DNA of 64,000 nucleotides from Cellvibrio sp. KY-YJ-3 (GTDB lineage: Bacteria > Pseudomonadota > Gammaproteobacteria > Pseudomonadales > Cellvibrionaceae): assembly GCF_008806955.1 (NCBI RefSeq), contig NZ_CP031727.1, positions 248,001 to 312,000 of the forward strand, written 5' to 3'. The position numbers and the translations under genes were made by a program. The notes beneath the pieces are model-generated. The model was not told where the DNA came from. It ran no database searches and saw only the letters and a program-made list of their open reading frames with translations. Shown here one piece after another: positions 25,755-34,403 of this stretch (within the stretch, counting starts at the first letter, position 1; the number at the start of each line of letters is the position of its first letter).

Positions 25755-26648
25755 ATGCATTCAGAAACTCTCCAGGCTCGCCCCTGTAACACCTATTTGG
25801 TCCTTAGCGCCCTGCTTTTTTCCGTGTTATTCAGCGCTTCGCTTGGTGCACATGCAAACACCCTGCGAATAGTGCAAGGCAATAACAGCATTGAGGTATA
25901 CGCCAGAGGTTTACTGCAACTGGCGCTCAGCAAATTGCCCGAATCCTACAAAGCACAAGAGACAGTGCCCAATACCAGCGAGGAGCGCATGGTAAGCATG
26001 CTGATGGACAACCAGTTGGATGTGGTCTGGTACGCAACCACCAATGAACTGGAAGAAAAACTGCAGCCAATTCGTATACCTATTTATCGCGGGCTGCTGG
26101 GCTACCGGGTATTGATGATTAAAAAAGGCACCCAGCATAAATTTAATGGCATTAAAACCTTGAGCGATTTGCGGCAGGTGTCTTTGGGCCAAGGGCACTT
26201 TTGGGCAGACACCAATGTGCTCACAGCCAATAGTTTAAATGTGGTGAGAGTGCTGAAGTACGAAGGACTTTTTTACATGCTCGATGGCGACCGGTTTGAT
26301 GCATTCCCACGCGGCGCCCACGAACCCTGGTCGGAAATGCAACGCTACCCGGATCTGGCGCTGGAAGTAGAGCAAAACCTGCTGCTCTCCTACACCAACC
26401 CTTTTTATTTTTTCGTCAACAAAACCAATACCAAACTCGCGCAAGATATAGAGCGCGGCCTACGCCTTGCGATTGAAGATGGCAGTTTTGATGCGTATTT
26501 TTTTAATGACCCAACCGTAAAAGATGTAATGACCAAGGCCAACCTGAAAAACCGCACACTGATTAAATTGGATAACCCGGGGCTGCCCAAAAACACGCCG
26601 GTGGACGATGCATCACTCTGGTTCAATCCCTACACATTCAACGAATAA
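25755..26648 (+). CDS. Periplasmic substrate-binding protein, amino-acid ABC transporter-like
   Basis: Secreted protein of 297 residues. The ATG at 25755 has GGATG 8 bases upstream; a GTG at 25740 is in frame but lacks a ribosome site. A signal peptide ends at LGAHA, and the mature protein begins NTLRIVQGNNSIEVYARGLL. The rest follows the type II periplasmic binding fold seen in SBP_bac_3-like orphan proteins (LDVVWYATTNELEEKLQPIR, GYRVLMIKKG, DIERGLRLAIEDGSFDAYF). No permease or ATPase lies nearby, so it may act in sensing or with an unlinked transporter. The ligand is unknown. It converges on the methyltransferase-PhyH gene. Confidence 0.7.
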   Translation: MHSETLQARPCNTYLVLSALLFSVLFSASLGAHANTLRIVQGNNSIEVYARGLLQLALSKLPESYKAQETVPNTSEERMVSMLMDNQLDVVWYATTNELEEKLQPIRIPIYRGLLGYRVLMIKKGTQHKFNGIKTLSDLRQVSLGQGHFWADTNVLTANSLNVVRVLKYEGLFYMLDGDRFDAFPRGAHEPWSEMQRYPDLALEVEQNLLLSYTNPFYFFVNKTNTKLAQDIERGLRLAIEDGSFDAYFFNDPTVKDVMTKANLKNRTLIKLDNPGLPKNTPVDDASLWFNPYTFNE

Positions 26649-26662
26649 TTGCCCCCGGCGGT

Positions 26663-26689
26663 GCTCGCCACTGTAGCTACAGGGCGAGC
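26663..26689. terminator. Hairpin between convergent genes
   Basis: GCTCGCC-A-CTGTAG (26663-26676) pairs with CTACAG-GGCGAGC (26677-26689): 13 pairs, one bulged A and essentially no loop, so the tip must open. It has no T tract. Its position between two convergent stop codons suggests a bidirectional transcription barrier. Confidence 0.45.
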
Positions 26690-26697
26690 TCAAACCG

Positions 26698-28710
26698 CTA
26701 ACGGTACATATTCAGGTATTGCACCATGCGCGGAAAATCGGCGCGATTGGGGCTGCTGCCGTGAGGCAAGGCTTGATGCCAAATAATTAAATCACCCGCC
26801 TTGGCCGCGATAGGTTTCACCGGCCACTGCGTCCAATCCTGTTGTTGCAAATCGATTCCCTCTGGCTGCGCGGCCAACCACCGGTCAATTTTTTTATGGA
26901 ATCCCGGCACACAACAAAATGCCCCCTGGTGTTCGGCAACATCGGTTAAATAAATTAACGCCTGGGTACCAAAAGGAACCGGCGCCGTTAATTCCACATC
27001 CCAATGCATTCCCGGCCCGGGAAACTGCCAGCGATCAGTTTCCGGCGGATTAAAACCCACGCGATCCGTTGTCATCACCAGATCCTCGCGCTGCCACAGC
27101 TGCTGGAAAATACGGCGGATATAATCCGAACGACGCGCAATCTCAAATGCGGGATGGGCAAATAACTGCACCATAATTTTTTTCATCTGCGCGGAAGATT
27201 GATACCAACTTGCAGGATCATGTTCGTGCATGCCTAAAAAATCCCAAATAGCAGCGCGCGCCGCTGCAGATTCACTGGCCGCTAACACACCCGGCACAAT
27301 CAGGTAGCCCTGTTCGTCCCAATGCGCGAGCTGCTCATCATTCAGCGGCAACCCCGCGTGGGGCTTCAATGCCTCGTGTTTATTTTCGATAAAATTGCGT
27401 ATCGCGCTATTGGTGCGCTCAACTTGTTGCGGCGCAAGCGTGCCAGCATTGGCACTGGCGAGCCAATATTCAATATCGACCAATGTGCGAGCCGAATAGA
27501 GTTGTTGCATGGCAGGCTCAAGCCCCACACCCAACTGGTCCAATAAAATGCGATCCAACAGCCATTCACTGTCGGGAACGGCGGTTAATTGCTGCCGCGC
27601 TGCCGCAGACGAGTTCGCCTGTTTGCGCAACTGGATTTTGTGCCACAGTCGTTTTACGTGATAAATACCCTGACTATTTTTTTCCAAACTATCAGGCAAT
27701 GCGCAATCGGTAAGCTCGGGCAATTTCTCATAGGTAAAGACACATTGGGGATAAACGCCAAGCGCGTAGCGAAAATGCAGCACTGAATTGGGCAAGACTC
27801 GTGCGTTACGTTCATACAGTGGCAAGGTAAGCTGCGATTGATTGTCGTGCAGCTGATAAGCGCCAAACACTTGAATAAAGGTAGTTAATTTTAAATCCTG
27901 CAACAGCAGGTCATAGTCAGGCACCAATAGACTGCCCTGTGCACAAGCAGTATCCCCATTACCTAATTGCATCGCAGTAGTCTTGTCCAGCTGAAATACC
28001 GACCCCAAATGCACATCAGGATTTTTGCATTCATTCCCTGCGGGAAAAGCGCCAGCGCTCAACCATAAATTCAGGCGAATAATTTCCGGTATCAGCCAAC
28101 CATCCGCTTTTAAAAATTGTTGCAGATGACTAAAAATACTGACTTGCGGCTCTTGTATCAAACCTTGCCGCATAGTTTCAGAAATAATCAGATCAAACTT
28201 TTTCGCGCTCTGCCATTCACAAGCATCGGCACATTCAGCCTGCACAATAAAATTACTTACATCCAAAAAATCTATCAACCGCTGTAATTTTGTCAGTGAC
28301 TCCGGGTGAATATCTAACAGCGTTACCCGCAGCTGTCTTGCATCCAATAACGGCAACAAGGGAATCAGCAATAAACCAAAAGGGCCAGTGCCGGCGTACA
28401 ACACATCGATGGCTTGATGATTGACTTGATGATTATGGTGTTGCAGCTTTTGTTGGATCGCCGCGTAAACACCCTGCATAAAAATGCGCGTGCGCTGCAC
28501 ATCTTCAGCACACTGTGCCGCCGTGGTGGGTGACACTGCCTTGCCCTGCGCGGTGACAGTGGCATGCTCATCCAAAAAGAGTGACGGGTGCAATTCCAGC
28601 CCGGTGATAGCACACAAGCGCCGCACCAGTTCGTCGACAATTGGCTTGGCTTCGCCCGCCGTGGTGCAGGCGAGCAATTGGATAACAAGCTGGCGCAGAT
28701 CAGTAGCCAT
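26698..28710 (-). CDS. Fusion of PRMT-like methyltransferase and phytanoyl-CoA dioxygenase-like (PhyH) domain
   Basis: A 670-residue cytoplasmic protein with two enzymatic halves. The N-terminal half has an SAM-binding motif I (IDVLYAGTGPFGLLLIPLL, about residue 103), an acidic motif II (VTLLDIHPESL) and SETMRQGLIQEP, which resembles the double-E loop of protein arginine methyltransferases. A middle segment (about 385-470) is helical and unassigned. The C-terminal 210 residues resemble PhyH Fe(II)/2-oxoglutarate oxygenases: the HxD metal pair is in GPGMHWDVEL and the distal His in ALPHGSSPNRA. AAGGA lies 9 bases before the ATG at 28710. No partner operon is visible. A role in modifying a peptide or small metabolite is inference only. 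Confidence 0.75.
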   Translation of the reverse strand: MATDLRQLVIQLLACTTAGEAKPIVDELVRRLCAITGLELHPSLFLDEHATVTAQGKAVSPTTAAQCAEDVQRTRIFMQGVYAAIQQKLQHHNHQVNHQAIDVLYAGTGPFGLLLIPLLPLLDARQLRVTLLDIHPESLTKLQRLIDFLDVSNFIVQAECADACEWQSAKKFDLIISETMRQGLIQEPQVSIFSHLQQFLKADGWLIPEIIRLNLWLSAGAFPAGNECKNPDVHLGSVFQLDKTTAMQLGNGDTACAQGSLLVPDYDLLLQDLKLTTFIQVFGAYQLHDNQSQLTLPLYERNARVLPNSVLHFRYALGVYPQCVFTYEKLPELTDCALPDSLEKNSQGIYHVKRLWHKIQLRKQANSSAAARQQLTAVPDSEWLLDRILLDQLGVGLEPAMQQLYSARTLVDIEYWLASANAGTLAPQQVERTNSAIRNFIENKHEALKPHAGLPLNDEQLAHWDEQGYLIVPGVLAASESAAARAAIWDFLGMHEHDPASWYQSSAQMKKIMVQLFAHPAFEIARRSDYIRRIFQQLWQREDLVMTTDRVGFNPPETDRWQFPGPGMHWDVELTAPVPFGTQALIYLTDVAEHQGAFCCVPGFHKKIDRWLAAQPEGIDLQQQDWTQWPVKPIAAKAGDLIIWHQALPHGSSPNRADFPRMVQYLNMYR

Positions 28711-28919
28711 CAATCAGAATCCTTAAAACAATAATGGGGGAGTTGCCATAAGCCTATCGCAAATTGGGGATTTTGGTATTTCACGCTATTTCACCCACTG
28801 CGATAAAGTGCACAAAATGACCCGGCATCGCGAAGCTGTCATCAAATCGGCAAATTACTTTCATAATTGAAGGCTAGGGTTGAGCCTGCAACATCCAACA
28901 CTGGCCCAAGGAGGTTCCC

Positions 28920-30185
28920 ATGCTACGCCGAATTCATGTATTAACCAGCAGTATGCTATTGATGCTATTAATGGCCGGCAGCGCCGCTGCCTATAAGGAT
29001 AAACACGACCACCATGATGAGTACGACAAACACAAACATAACAACGCCAGTATCCAGCTCGGCCCCCGCCCATTATTTTTAATCAATGACATGGATGACA
29101 GTGCGCTGAAAAAGAAATTACAAAGCTGCATAAATCGCCCGGTTAAAAAAACCGATTTTTCAATTGGTCACCGTGGCGCGCCCTTACAATTTCCCGAGCA
29201 CACCAAAGAATCCTATGAAGCCGCAGCGAAAATGGGCGCAGGCATTATGGAGTGTGATGTCACCTTCACCAAAGACAAACAACTGGTATGCCGTCACTCG
29301 CAGTGCGATTTGCACACCACTACCAATATTCTCGCCACGCCCCTCGCCAATAAATGCAGCCAGAATTTTTCACCCTTTGATCCGGTAAGCGGCAAAGCAG
29401 CCAGCGCCAATTGCTGCACCAGCGATATCACCCTCGCTGAATTTAAAACCTTGCGCGGAAAAATGGATGCGTTCAACCCCAAAGCAACCACTGTGGATGA
29501 ATACCTGAAGGGCACTGCTAGCTGGCGCACCGACTTATACGCCGACAAAGGTACACTGCTTACACACGCAGAAAGTATTCAGTTGTTTAAAAAGCTCGGT
29601 GTAAAAATGACACCCGAATTGAAATCAGCCAGCGTAGCTATGCCGTTTGAAGGCACCTACACCCAAGCCATGTATGCACAACAAATGATTGATGAATACA
29701 AAGCAGCTGGCGTAAAAGCGCGCGATGTCTGGCCACAATCGTTCGACATTCAGGACATTCGCTACTGGATTAACAACGAACCGGCGTTTGGTAAACAAGC
29801 CGTCTATTTGGACGATGCCAATAGCATCGCCGATTTACCGACTGCCAGTGAATTACAAATGTATGCCGACGAAGGCTTCAATATTGTCGCACCACCTATT
29901 TGGGTGCTGTTAGCGTTGGATAACAACAATAAAATCATCCCTTCAGAATACGCACGCCACGCCAAAAAAGCCGGGCTAAAAATGATTACCTGGTCATTTG
30001 AGCGCTCAGGCCCGTTAAAAAATGGTGGCGGTTGGTATTACCAAACTATCAACCCGGCTATCAATAACGATGGCGACATGATGGATGCACTGCATGTGCT
30101 AGCGAAAGATGTGGGTGTGATTGGCATTTTCTCCGACTGGCCCGCCAGCGTGAGTTATTATGCGAGTTGTATGAATTTGAAATAA
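28920..30185 (+). CDS. Secreted glycerophosphodiester phosphodiesterase-family protein
   Basis: Exported 421-residue TIM-barrel protein of the GDPD family, which hydrolyses glycerophosphodiesters to glycerol-3-phosphate and an alcohol. A strong AAGGAGG precedes the ATG. The signal peptide ends near GSAAA, followed by a His/Asp/Lys-rich stretch [17 protein letters not shown] that could bind metal. The catalytic start is [15 protein letters not shown] (His84, Arg85), with the metal acidic pair in [10 protein letters not shown] and the second histidine in [12 protein letters not shown] enzymes usually have HD at that point; HS here is a deviation. Several cysteines suggest periplasmic disulfides. 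It ends in a strong terminator and is monocistronic. Confidence 0.85.
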   Translation: MLRRIHVLTSSMLLMLLMAGSAAAYKDKHDHHDEYDKHKHNNASIQLGPRPLFLINDMDDSALKKKLQSCINRPVKKTDFSIGHRGAPLQFPEHTKESYEAAAKMGAGIMECDVTFTKDKQLVCRHSQCDLHTTTNILATPLANKCSQNFSPFDPVSGKAASANCCTSDITLAEFKTLRGKMDAFNPKATTVDEYLKGTASWRTDLYADKGTLLTHAESIQLFKKLGVKMTPELKSASVAMPFEGTYTQAMYAQQMIDEYKAAGVKARDVWPQSFDIQDIRYWINNEPAFGKQAVYLDDANSIADLPTASELQMYADEGFNIVAPPIWVLLALDNNNKIIPSEYARHAKKAGLKMITWSFERSGPLKNGGGWYYQTINPAINNDGDMMDALHVLAKDVGVIGIFSDWPASVSYYASCMNLK

Positions 30186-30201
30186 GCGCAAAGATAAAAA
30201 T

Positions 30202-30237
30202 AAAAAGCCCCGGCCAACTAACTGACCGGGGCTTTTT
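30202..30237. terminator. Rho-independent terminator after the GDPD gene
   Basis: AAAAAGCCCCGG is inverted as CCGGGGCTTTTTT around a loop of about 12 bases, with a T6 tract on the plus strand and an A run on the other side. Confidence 0.9.
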
Positions 30238-30299
30238 TATGTGGCAGTGATCTGGCAACGCCATAACACGTACCAGTAACCAGACTCACAGGTACGCAT

Positions 30300-30560
30300 A
30301 TGCACAACGAATTTCCACACACTCCAGCAGACATCTCACGCATTATTGAAATGGCGTGGGAGGATCGCACCCCCTTCGAAGCCATAGAAAAACTTTACGG
30401 CCTGGGTGAACCCGAGTTGCGCAAACTGATGCGCCGCGAACTAAAGCCCGCTTCGTTTCGACTATGGCGTGAACGTGTAAGCGGGCGCAAAACCAAACAT
30501 CTATTATTGCGCTCACCCGAGATTAATCGCGGCTACTGCCCTACTCAATATAAACGCTAG
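30300..30560 (+). CDS. DUF2805 / TIGR03643-type small conserved protein
   Basis: Small basic protein of 86 residues. The conserved stretch is very recognisable: IIEMAWEDRTPFEAIEKLYG, then LRKLMRRELKPASFRLWRER and the GRKTKH end motif. The pattern (an N-terminal helix-turn-helix-like part followed by basic residues) suggests nucleic-acid binding, but the family has no assigned function that I know. It stands alone and converges with the methyltransferase gene, leaving only 10 bases between the stop codons. Confidence 0.8.
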   Translation: MHNEFPHTPADISRIIEMAWEDRTPFEAIEKLYGLGEPELRKLMRRELKPASFRLWRERVSGRKTKHLLLRSPEINRGYCPTQYKR

Positions 30561-30570
30561 AACAGCAGGT

Positions 30571-31776
30571 TCAATTTAATAGCAGCGTTTCTAAACAATG
30601 CTCTTGGATACCATAAAACGCTTTAATATCTGCGATTTGCTGCAACACCTCAGTATTATCTCGGGCGGTTTTGCGTTTCTGCGCGAGGATCATTTTATTT
30701 TTGCTGGTGTGCTCAAGTGAAATAAACTCAAATACCTTAGTGTCGTAGCCATGGGCTTCCAACAGTAGCGCACGCAAACCATCGGTAATCATTTCTGCTT
30801 CTTGCCCCAAGTGAATACCGTGTTGCAATACGGGCGCCAGCAGTGCGGGGCTTTTTAGTTGCGGGCGAATTTGTTTGTGACAGCAGGGCGAGCACATAAT
30901 AATGTCTGCACCGGTGCGAATCCCCATATTGAGCGCGTAGTCGGTCGCGGTATCGCAGGCGTGCAAGGCGATCATGATATTAATGCCCTGCACGGAAAAA
31001 TGTTGCACATCGCCCTGTTCAAATTTAATCCCGGCAAGGGCTAACTTCTGCGCGGTTTGATTGCATAAATCCACCAACCCCTGACGCAACTCCACACCTG
31101 TTACCTGAGTTTTTACACCGAGATTCGCGGTTAAATAATCGTGTACCGCAAAGGTTAAATAGGCTTTGCCTGAACCGAAATCGGCGATGTGTAATTCGCT
31201 GCGTTTATCCAACCCCGTTTGCTGGATTGCAGTAGAAAGCACCTCGATAAATTTATTAATTTGTTTCCACTTGCGCGACATAGCCGGAATAATTTGGCCA
31301 TTCGCATCCGTGATGCCCAACTCGCGTAAATAGGGGCGATCCTGCTCCACATAACGTAGCTTGGTGCGATTGTGCGCCAGCTCGACTTGGGTAGATGTTT
31401 TATCGCCCTCCGCTGGTGAGTTTTTGTTGCGATTTTTATTGATCAGCACCTTACCTTTTTTGCTAAAGCTTAGCTGGATTTCCCATTCATCAGTAATCAT
31501 ATGGGCATTATGAAAATCGCCGCCCAGCCACTGCTGCAATTGCGTCATCGCTTCATCAACAGCCAGATTTTTGGTCACATGGTTAGTGCGGTATTCGTAT
31601 AAAAAGGAGAGTAATGTTTGCGCTTTGATTTCTACGGGGCGAATTACCACCCGAGTCAACTCTTCTTCTGCACCTTTGTATTTGGATAAGACCAAACGCT
31701 GCAACGCACCATTGCTGGCAGTTTGTTGGCACATAGCAATAAAGCTGGTTAAATCGGAAACAGGGGAGCCGGTCAT
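30571..31776 (-). CDS. SAM-dependent methyltransferase, possibly RNA-directed
   Basis: 401-residue protein from the ATG at 31776 (MTGSPVSDLTSFI), with GAGAT upstream; the open frame extends to 31851 without better support. The C-terminal half is a Rossmann methyltransferase with motif I LHIADFGSGKAYLTFAVHDYL, motif II VTGVELRQGLVDL, and ALHACDTATDYAL followed by CSPCCHKQI. The HACD/CCHK pair resembles the TRM13-like methyltransferase domain, which suggests an RNA substrate. The N-terminal half (about 180 residues) carries a basic patch KVLINKNRNKN. It is monocistronic. Confidence 0.75.
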   Translation of the reverse strand: MTGSPVSDLTSFIAMCQQTASNGALQRLVLSKYKGAEEELTRVVIRPVEIKAQTLLSFLYEYRTNHVTKNLAVDEAMTQLQQWLGGDFHNAHMITDEWEIQLSFSKKGKVLINKNRNKNSPAEGDKTSTQVELAHNRTKLRYVEQDRPYLRELGITDANGQIIPAMSRKWKQINKFIEVLSTAIQQTGLDKRSELHIADFGSGKAYLTFAVHDYLTANLGVKTQVTGVELRQGLVDLCNQTAQKLALAGIKFEQGDVQHFSVQGINIMIALHACDTATDYALNMGIRTGADIIMCSPCCHKQIRPQLKSPALLAPVLQHGIHLGQEAEMITDGLRALLLEAHGYDTKVFEFISLEHTSKNKMILAQKRKTARDNTEVLQQIADIKAFYGIQEHCLETLLLN

Positions 31777-31955
31777 GTTTATCTCATTGGTGCACAGGGG
31801 ATGGATATATCGGGAGATACAAGTCCAGCCAGTATATACAGCGACCACCAATAACGTAAACTCGGCGAAGCGAGGGGGAAGGAACGCATTCCTTTGCGAC
31901 AGCAGAACTATAAGTTCTGACTACTCTCCTTGAGCGCTGCTCACTTGCACACTAC

Positions 31956-32123
31956 TTACTTGTGATTTTCTTTCAAATCACCAATTCCTTTTTGAACTTT
32001 TCCTTCCACTTGCTTAATAGCACCTTTGACTTGCTGTTTTTCGCTACCAATAACTTCACCGGTTTTTTGTTGTACCTTACCGGCAGCCTGCTTTACTGTA
32101 CCTTTCACTTGATCTTTATTCAT
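31956..32123 (-). CDS. CsbD-family stress protein
   Basis: Short gene of 55 codons plus stop. The product begins MNKDQVKGTVKQAAGKVQQK and contains a second VKGAIKQVEGKVQKGIGDL unit, the repeated Gly-Lys amphipathic pattern of CsbD/YjbJ proteins. GAGGAA lies 6 bases before the ATG. CsbD proteins are abundant under stationary-phase or osmotic stress in several bacteria, with no known biochemical activity. The neighbouring osmC gene also suggests a stress-related patch. The family call is confident despite the small size. Confidence 0.88.
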   Translation of the reverse strand: MNKDQVKGTVKQAAGKVQQKTGEVIGSEKQQVKGAIKQVEGKVQKGIGDLKENHK

Positions 32124-32339
32124 GATGATTTCCTCGATGAATGATATTCAGGATCGGGACTCTTTGTTGATCGTTCGCAAACAATCCCCTAACACAAGTG
32201 CCTATTCAATATCGTCAGTGAACAACTCTAATTTAACTGAAAATAGCACTTTACGAATTCACTATATAAATAAAAATATATCTATTCAGTGCGGAAACAA
32301 ACATAAGTCAAAAATATTTTCATTAATTAAATCGCTGAC

Positions 32340-32582
32340 TTATGGCCAAGGAGCGGGTGTGACATTGATATATTGTGCGCCCCCTTCGGAGGGTTCTGGC
32401 TCCATTTTCTGCGCATCAATCCCGCAGGCCAGTTTGCGAAATGTATCGCGTACCTCTGCAAAATCTTCGCTGCACAGCTGCTTATCTTTAGTGGGGGAAT
32501 TTTCCAGAACCCATGCAATAAGTTCGTTAAGCCTGCTGTTTACCTCCATGGCAAACGCAACTTCCTCGGGTGCTTTAGTCAT
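32340..32582 (-). CDS. Hypothetical 80-residue protein co-transcribed with osmC
   Basis: I recognise no family. The 80-residue product is acidic and probably cytoplasmic, with an N-terminal helix (EVAFAMEVNSRLNELIAWVL), two cysteines (QLCSEDF, LACGID) and a low-complexity tail EPEPSEGGAQ. A good ribosome site (GGAGGA, 4 bases before the ATG) and the 12-base gap after the osmC stop support a real gene in an operon with osmC. No internal repeat or motif indicates a function. Confidence 0.6.
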   Translation of the reverse strand: MTKAPEEVAFAMEVNSRLNELIAWVLENSPTKDKQLCSEDFAEVRDTFRKLACGIDAQKMEPEPSEGGAQYINVTPAPWP

Positions 32583-32594
32583 TTTATCCTCCGT

Positions 32595-33020
32595 TTAATT
32601 TTCCAAATTAACAGTGAGACTAATCTGTGCATTTAATACTTTGGAAACGGGGCAAGCTTCTTTTACTTTGTTGGCGATTTTTTCAAATTCATCCGCCGCT
32701 ATATCGGCGACTTTTGCCTGTAAATCCAGATGCACTTTTGTAATAGTGAAATCCCTGCCTGACTGCTCCAGGGTGACCTGGGCATTGGTTTGAATTTGTG
32801 TAATGACCAATTTCATTTCGGTTAAATGCGCGGCCAATGCCATGCTGAAACAGGCTGCATGCGCGGCACCAATTAACTCTTCTGGATTAGTGCCCGGGCC
32901 GTCCTCAAAGCGAGTATTAAAACCATACTGCGCGTTAGATAAGACTTCACTCTGGGTAGATATATAACCCTTTCCTTCTTTTAAGGTGCCAGTCCAGACT
33001 GCTGTCGCTGTACGTATCAT
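32595..33020 (-). CDS. osmC: OsmC-type organic hydroperoxide reductase
   Basis: Thiol peroxidase of the OsmC/Ohr fold, 141 residues from the ATG at 33020, with GGAGAA 6 bases upstream. The two redox cysteines are present in AAHAACFSMALAAHL and CPVSKVLNAQ, and the Arg region TRFEDGPGTNPEELIGAAHA is the OsmC signature. The start MIRTATAVWTGTLKEGKG resembles OsmC rather than Ohr. OsmC reduces organic hydroperoxides and is typically induced by osmotic stress. A perfect 8-bp hairpin (33071-33091) lies in the leader. Confidence 0.9.
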   Translation of the reverse strand: MIRTATAVWTGTLKEGKGYISTQSEVLSNAQYGFNTRFEDGPGTNPEELIGAAHAACFSMALAAHLTEMKLVITQIQTNAQVTLEQSGRDFTITKVHLDLQAKVADIAADEFEKIANKVKEACPVSKVLNAQISLTVNLEN

Positions 33021-33070
33021 AAGAATTCTCCGCTGGGTAACGCGCCCATCCAAAAATGGATGTTGGGCGG

Positions 33071-33091
33071 CTGGTGCCACAGCGGCACCAG
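33071..33091. repeat. Inverted repeat in the osmC upstream region
   Basis: CTGGTGCC (33071-33078) and GGCACCAG (33084-33091) are perfect inverse arms around ACAGC, 51 bases upstream of the osmC start. A separate 14-bp perfect palindrome GTTCGCTAGCGAAC lies at 33130-33143. Either could be an operator; neither is recognised. Confidence 0.4.
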
Positions 33092-33237
33092 TAATACGCT
33101 AACCATCTCAGCCGGAGCCCTCGGTGTCTGTTCGCTAGCGAACCTTAGCCTGCGCTGGGAAATTCCGAAGCTGAAAGGGAAAATAAAATCCAGCGCGAGA
33201 CAAACACCTTAGTGAAATTAAACTTTAATAAAATTAA

Positions 33238-33408
33238 TCGCCGGAAATCGCATTCGACGAGATTCCCCAACCGACAATTAAACCGGATGAAATACTCGTA
33301 GAAGTTCATGCTGTTGGACTCAACTCAATCAACTACATGATCCCCAAAGGAACGTTCAAGCCCATTCTCAAGTTTCAGTTACCGGGCAGCGATAGTGAAG
33401 CCAGATAA
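33238..33408 (+). pseudogene. Remnant of a zinc-type alcohol dehydrogenase / quinone oxidoreductase gene
   Basis: An open segment of about 56 codons translates to EIAFDEIPQPTIKPDEILVE followed by VHAVGLNSINYMIPKG and LPGSD. This is the N-terminal GroES-like part of MDR oxidoreductases (pattern PxPxxxxDEVLVxVxAxGxNxxDxxxxxG, then LPxxxGxD). An in-frame stop lies just upstream at 33235-33237, there is no start codon, and similarity ends at GSD, after which the sequence is the 3' end of the lysR gene on the other strand. The catalytic and NADPH-binding parts are absent. This is a decayed fragment. Confidence 0.7.
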
Positions 33409-34286
33409 TTGCTAATTGCTTCAATCGCCGCACTTACCTTGGGCGGCTGCAGTGTGCGTTTCAAAGTAACGGCATAAATGCCCGCGCCGGGCAGCGCCCA
33501 ATCGGGCAACAGCAAAACCAGCTCGCCGCTGGCTAGCTCGCGCTGCACCATATAGCTCGGCAAGCGGGCGAGGCCAAAACCCTGCACGGCAAAATCGCGC
33601 AGCATCGCCACATTGTCGGTCATGGCGCCGGGAGTGAGCACAATACGCGCGCTTTCACCTGTGGCACTTTTGAAGGTGAGCGTGGTCGGTTCTGCAAAGC
33701 GGTTAAAGCCAATAATGCGATGTTCGCGCAGACTTTCGGGCGATGCAGGTACCCCGAAACGGCGCAGATAATCCGGCGCTGCCACGAGCAACTCGTGCAA
33801 GTCAGCCAGCTTGCGTGCCACTAACGACGAATCGCGCAACCAGCCAGAGCGGATGGATAGGTCGATAGCTTGGGTAGTCATATCCACGATGCGGTCATCC
33901 ACCACAATATCCAAGAGCAGTTTGGGGTGCTGCCGAGCCAATGGTGCCAACGCGGGCAGGATAATCTTCTCGGCTGTATCAGAGGCGGCAGAAATCCGTA
34001 ACCGCCCGGCAATTTCACCCACACCACCGGCCACCATTTCCTCGGCAGTCTCCGCCGCTGCAAGCATCTCCACGCATTTCTCATGGTACAGCTGTCCCGC
34101 CTCGGTGAGCGACAGGCTGCGCGTGGTGCGGTTTAGCAGGCGCACACCCAACTCTTCTTCAAGCTGGCTAACGGCGGAACTCAGCACTGAGGTTGCCAAA
34201 TCCAACGCGCGCGATGCAGCGGAAAAGGAGCCGTGGCGCACCACCATCGCAAATAGCGCCATCCGCCTTAATCGATCAAGTTGCAT
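33375..34286 (-). CDS. LysR-family transcriptional regulator
   Basis: 303-residue regulator. An N-terminal winged helix-turn-helix is seen at about 16-62 (FAMVVRHGSFSAASRALDLA and LEEELGVRLLNRTTRSLSLT). The ligand-binding domain has GRLRISAASDTAEKIILPAL and the typical VVDDRIVDMTTQAIDLSIRSG, close to the DsdC/AaeR-like group that often controls neighbouring oxidoreductases. It is divergent from the metallo-hydrolase gene, 117 bases away, which is therefore a likely target. Its 3' end overlaps the oxidoreductase fragment, so the replaced DNA may once have encoded another target. Confidence 0.9.
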   Translation of the reverse strand: MQLDRLRRMALFAMVVRHGSFSAASRALDLATSVLSSAVSQLEEELGVRLLNRTTRSLSLTEAGQLYHEKCVEMLAAAETAEEMVAGGVGEIAGRLRISAASDTAEKIILPALAPLARQHPKLLLDIVVDDRIVDMTTQAIDLSIRSGWLRDSSLVARKLADLHELLVAAPDYLRRFGVPASPESLREHRIIGFNRFAEPTTLTFKSATGESARIVLTPGAMTDNVAMLRDFAVQGFGLARLPSYMVQRELASGELVLLLPDWALPGAGIYAVTLKRTLQPPKVSAAIEAISNYLASLSLPGN

Positions 34287-34403
34287 AGTATTGTTCTGTT
34301 TAAGCGAAAGATGATTTAGATCATAGCCTATTTTTCACGCGACCTGATCAGCCTAAAGTCCACCTTCAGGACAAACCTACCAACCCAATTTTTAGAGGCT
34401 ACT

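Noticed and set aside
28836-28853. Pho-box-like CTGTCAT upstream of the GDPD gene
   Set aside because: Only the first 7-base half matches; the second half agrees at 3 of 7 positions, too weak to call.
33811-34314. Open frame opposite the lysR gene (plus strand)
   Set aside because: Shadow of the LysR coding sequence, with no upstream ribosome site and no family features.
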